Part shown: piece by piece, positions 12,705 through 13,557 of the stretch
Numbering within the stretch: the first letter of the stretch is position 1
Layout of the letters: the number at the start of each line of letters is the position of its first letter
NCBI GenBank assembly: GCA_030527085.1
Contig: JAUNBN010000015.1
Coordinates: 1-13,557, forward strand
Direction: 5' to 3'
Source: Oscillospiraceae bacterium
Lineage (GTDB): Bacteria; Bacillota; Clostridia; Oscillospirales; Ruminococcaceae
Length of the DNA stretch: 13,557 bases
The notes under the pieces: model-generated
Database searches by the model: none
Seen by the model: only the letters and a program-made list of their open reading frames with translations
Told to the model about the DNA's origin: nothing
Translations under genes and position numbers: made by a program

Positions 12705-13557
12705 TCATTCGAGGAAGCCCTTGTGATGCCTCATCAGCATATAGGACTCCAGCGTGTTGGATATCTCGAGCGCGACGCCGACGACTATGAGCACCGAGGT
12801 GCCGCCCAGAGAGATGTTTATCCCCGTCAGGTTTGTTATAACTATCGGCAGCGTTGCTACGAGTATTAAGAAGATGCCGCCGATAAAGGTTATCTTGGAA
12901 ACTATTCGGGCTATGAAGTCCGAAGTGGGCTTGCCCGGGCGAACGCCCGGTATCGTGCCCGCGTTCTTGCGCAGGTTGTTCGCTATCTCCACGGGGTTGT
13001 ACTGCACCGCCGTGTAGAAGTAGTTGAAGCCCAGAATGAGAAGCGCGTACATTATCGCGTAGCCCCAGCCGCTGGTCTGGAACCAGCCCAGGAAGGTTCC
13101 CCAGAAGCCGGTGTTTATGCTGAAAAAGTCCTTTATCGTTCCCGGCACGGAGAGGAAGGCGGAGGCGAAGATGACGGGCAGAACGCCGGTCATATTGACC
13201 TTTATAGGTATGTTGGTCGCCTGGCCGCCGTACATCTTGCGGCCCACGACGCGCTTCGCGTACTGAACGGGTATGCGCCTTTCGGCGGCGTGCACCGTTA
13301 TTATAAGCACGAACATGCCCGCGAACATCAGTATTATCAGCGGCACGAGCCAGTAGAGAGAGGGCTGGGCCGCCACAGCCGTTCCGGTGGAATCCGTGTA
13401 GGTTCCGGAGGCCATCTGGAAGTAAGTGACAATCTGTCCGAAGGCGCTGACCAGTCCGGCGATAATGCCGGTGAAGATGAGCAGCGAGATGCCGTTGCCT
13501 ATTCCCTTGGCGTCTATCTGCTCGCCCAGCCACATGAGCAGGACGGCTCCGGCCGTG
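12705..13557 (-). CDS. secY: Protein translocase subunit SecY, C-terminal two thirds (runs off the right edge)
   Basis: 283 residues plus the stop are present and about 145-150 N-terminal residues lie beyond the window. The frame enters as 'TAGAVLLMWLGEQIDAKGIG', matching the TM4/cytoplasmic region of SecY, and continues with 'ERRIPVQYAKRVVG' (a conserved cytoplasmic loop that contacts the ribosome and SecA), 'NYFYTAVQYNPVEIANNLRK', 'GIRPG'-like 'VRPGKPTSDFI', and a short C-terminal tail 'ESYMLMRHHKGFLE'. It forms the central pore of the SecYEG channel. The internal ATG at 13535 is not the gene start. The Shine-Dalgarno of adk (GAAAGGAAGG) follows closely after the TGA. Confidence 0.97.
   Translation of the reverse strand, partial: TAGAVLLMWLGEQIDAKGIGNGISLLIFTGIIAGLVSAFGQIVTYFQMASGTYTDSTGTAVAAQPSLYWLVPLIILMFAGMFVLIITVHAAERRIPVQYAKRVVGRKMYGGQATNIPIKVNMTGVLPVIFASAFLSVPGTIKDFFSINTGFWGTFLGWFQTSGWGYAIMYALLILGFNYFYTAVQYNPVEIANNLRKNAGTIPGVRPGKPTSDFIARIVSKITFIGGIFLILVATLPIVITNLTGINISLGGTSVLIVVGVALEISNTLESYMLMRHHKGFLE

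Noticed and set aside
12685..13533. Minus-strand open frame of 282 codons overlapping secY
   Set aside because: A +1/-1 frame shadow of secY, rich in Arg, Gly and His, while the other frame gives unmistakable SecY sequence.
1..13557. CRISPR array, tRNA/rRNA genes, transposases, phage or defence genes
   Set aside because: None seen on either strand; the only repeat of note is the 55-bp pair, which has just two copies and no spacer-array structure.

Overview
The window looks like chromosomal DNA from a GC-rich member of the Clostridia, probably an uncultured gut Oscillospiraceae- or Christensenellaceae-like lineage. The grounds are the Firmicutes-style secY-adk-map-infA-rpmJ-rpsM-rpsK-rpsD-rpoA-rplQ order, a KOW-domain protein between map and infA, a short S4 without the zinc cysteines, a DUF4830 protein and a multi-PAS diguanylate cyclase. 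The taxon is inferred from recognised families, not from a database search.

Right part (about 7.8-13.56 kb, all minus strand): the distal half of the S10/spc/alpha ribosomal superoperon, entered inside secY and running leftward through adk, map, a KOW protein, infA, rpmJ (37 aa), rpsM, rpsK, rpsD, rpoA and rplQ. Gaps are 1-71 nt. A strong intrinsic terminator at about 7.71-7.76 kb closes it. These genes make the translocon pore, adenylate kinase, methionine aminopeptidase, IF-1, ribosomal proteins and the RNA polymerase alpha subunit.

Middle part (about 3.2-7.6 kb): two genes unrelated to translation sit where many Firmicutes carry ecfA1-ecfA2-ecfT-truA. A plus-strand polytopic membrane protein (GT-C/DUF6056-like) and a minus-strand cytosolic PAS-PAS-PAS-GGDEF-PAS-like diguanylate cyclase are divergently transcribed. 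Their shared control region of about 370 bp holds two nearly identical 55-bp repeats with hairpins, lying between two candidate promoters. This is the least ordinary part of the window.

Left part (1-3.2 kb): rplM-rpsI (minus strand) has its own near-consensus promoter and a hairpin leader. It converges on a plus-strand, membrane-anchored DUF4830 protein across a bidirectional terminator. At the left edge is the N-terminal part of a CdaR/PucR-type regulator on the minus strand, with a clear promoter; its HTH end lies outside the window.

No rRNA, tRNA, CRISPR array, transposase, phage gene or recognisable defence system was found. Most of the window is housekeeping. The items worth following are the repeat pair with its divergent c-di-GMP/membrane gene pair, and some small lineage features (TTG-initiated infA, zinc-free S4, AMP-site changes in Adk, strong ATA-isoleucine preference).
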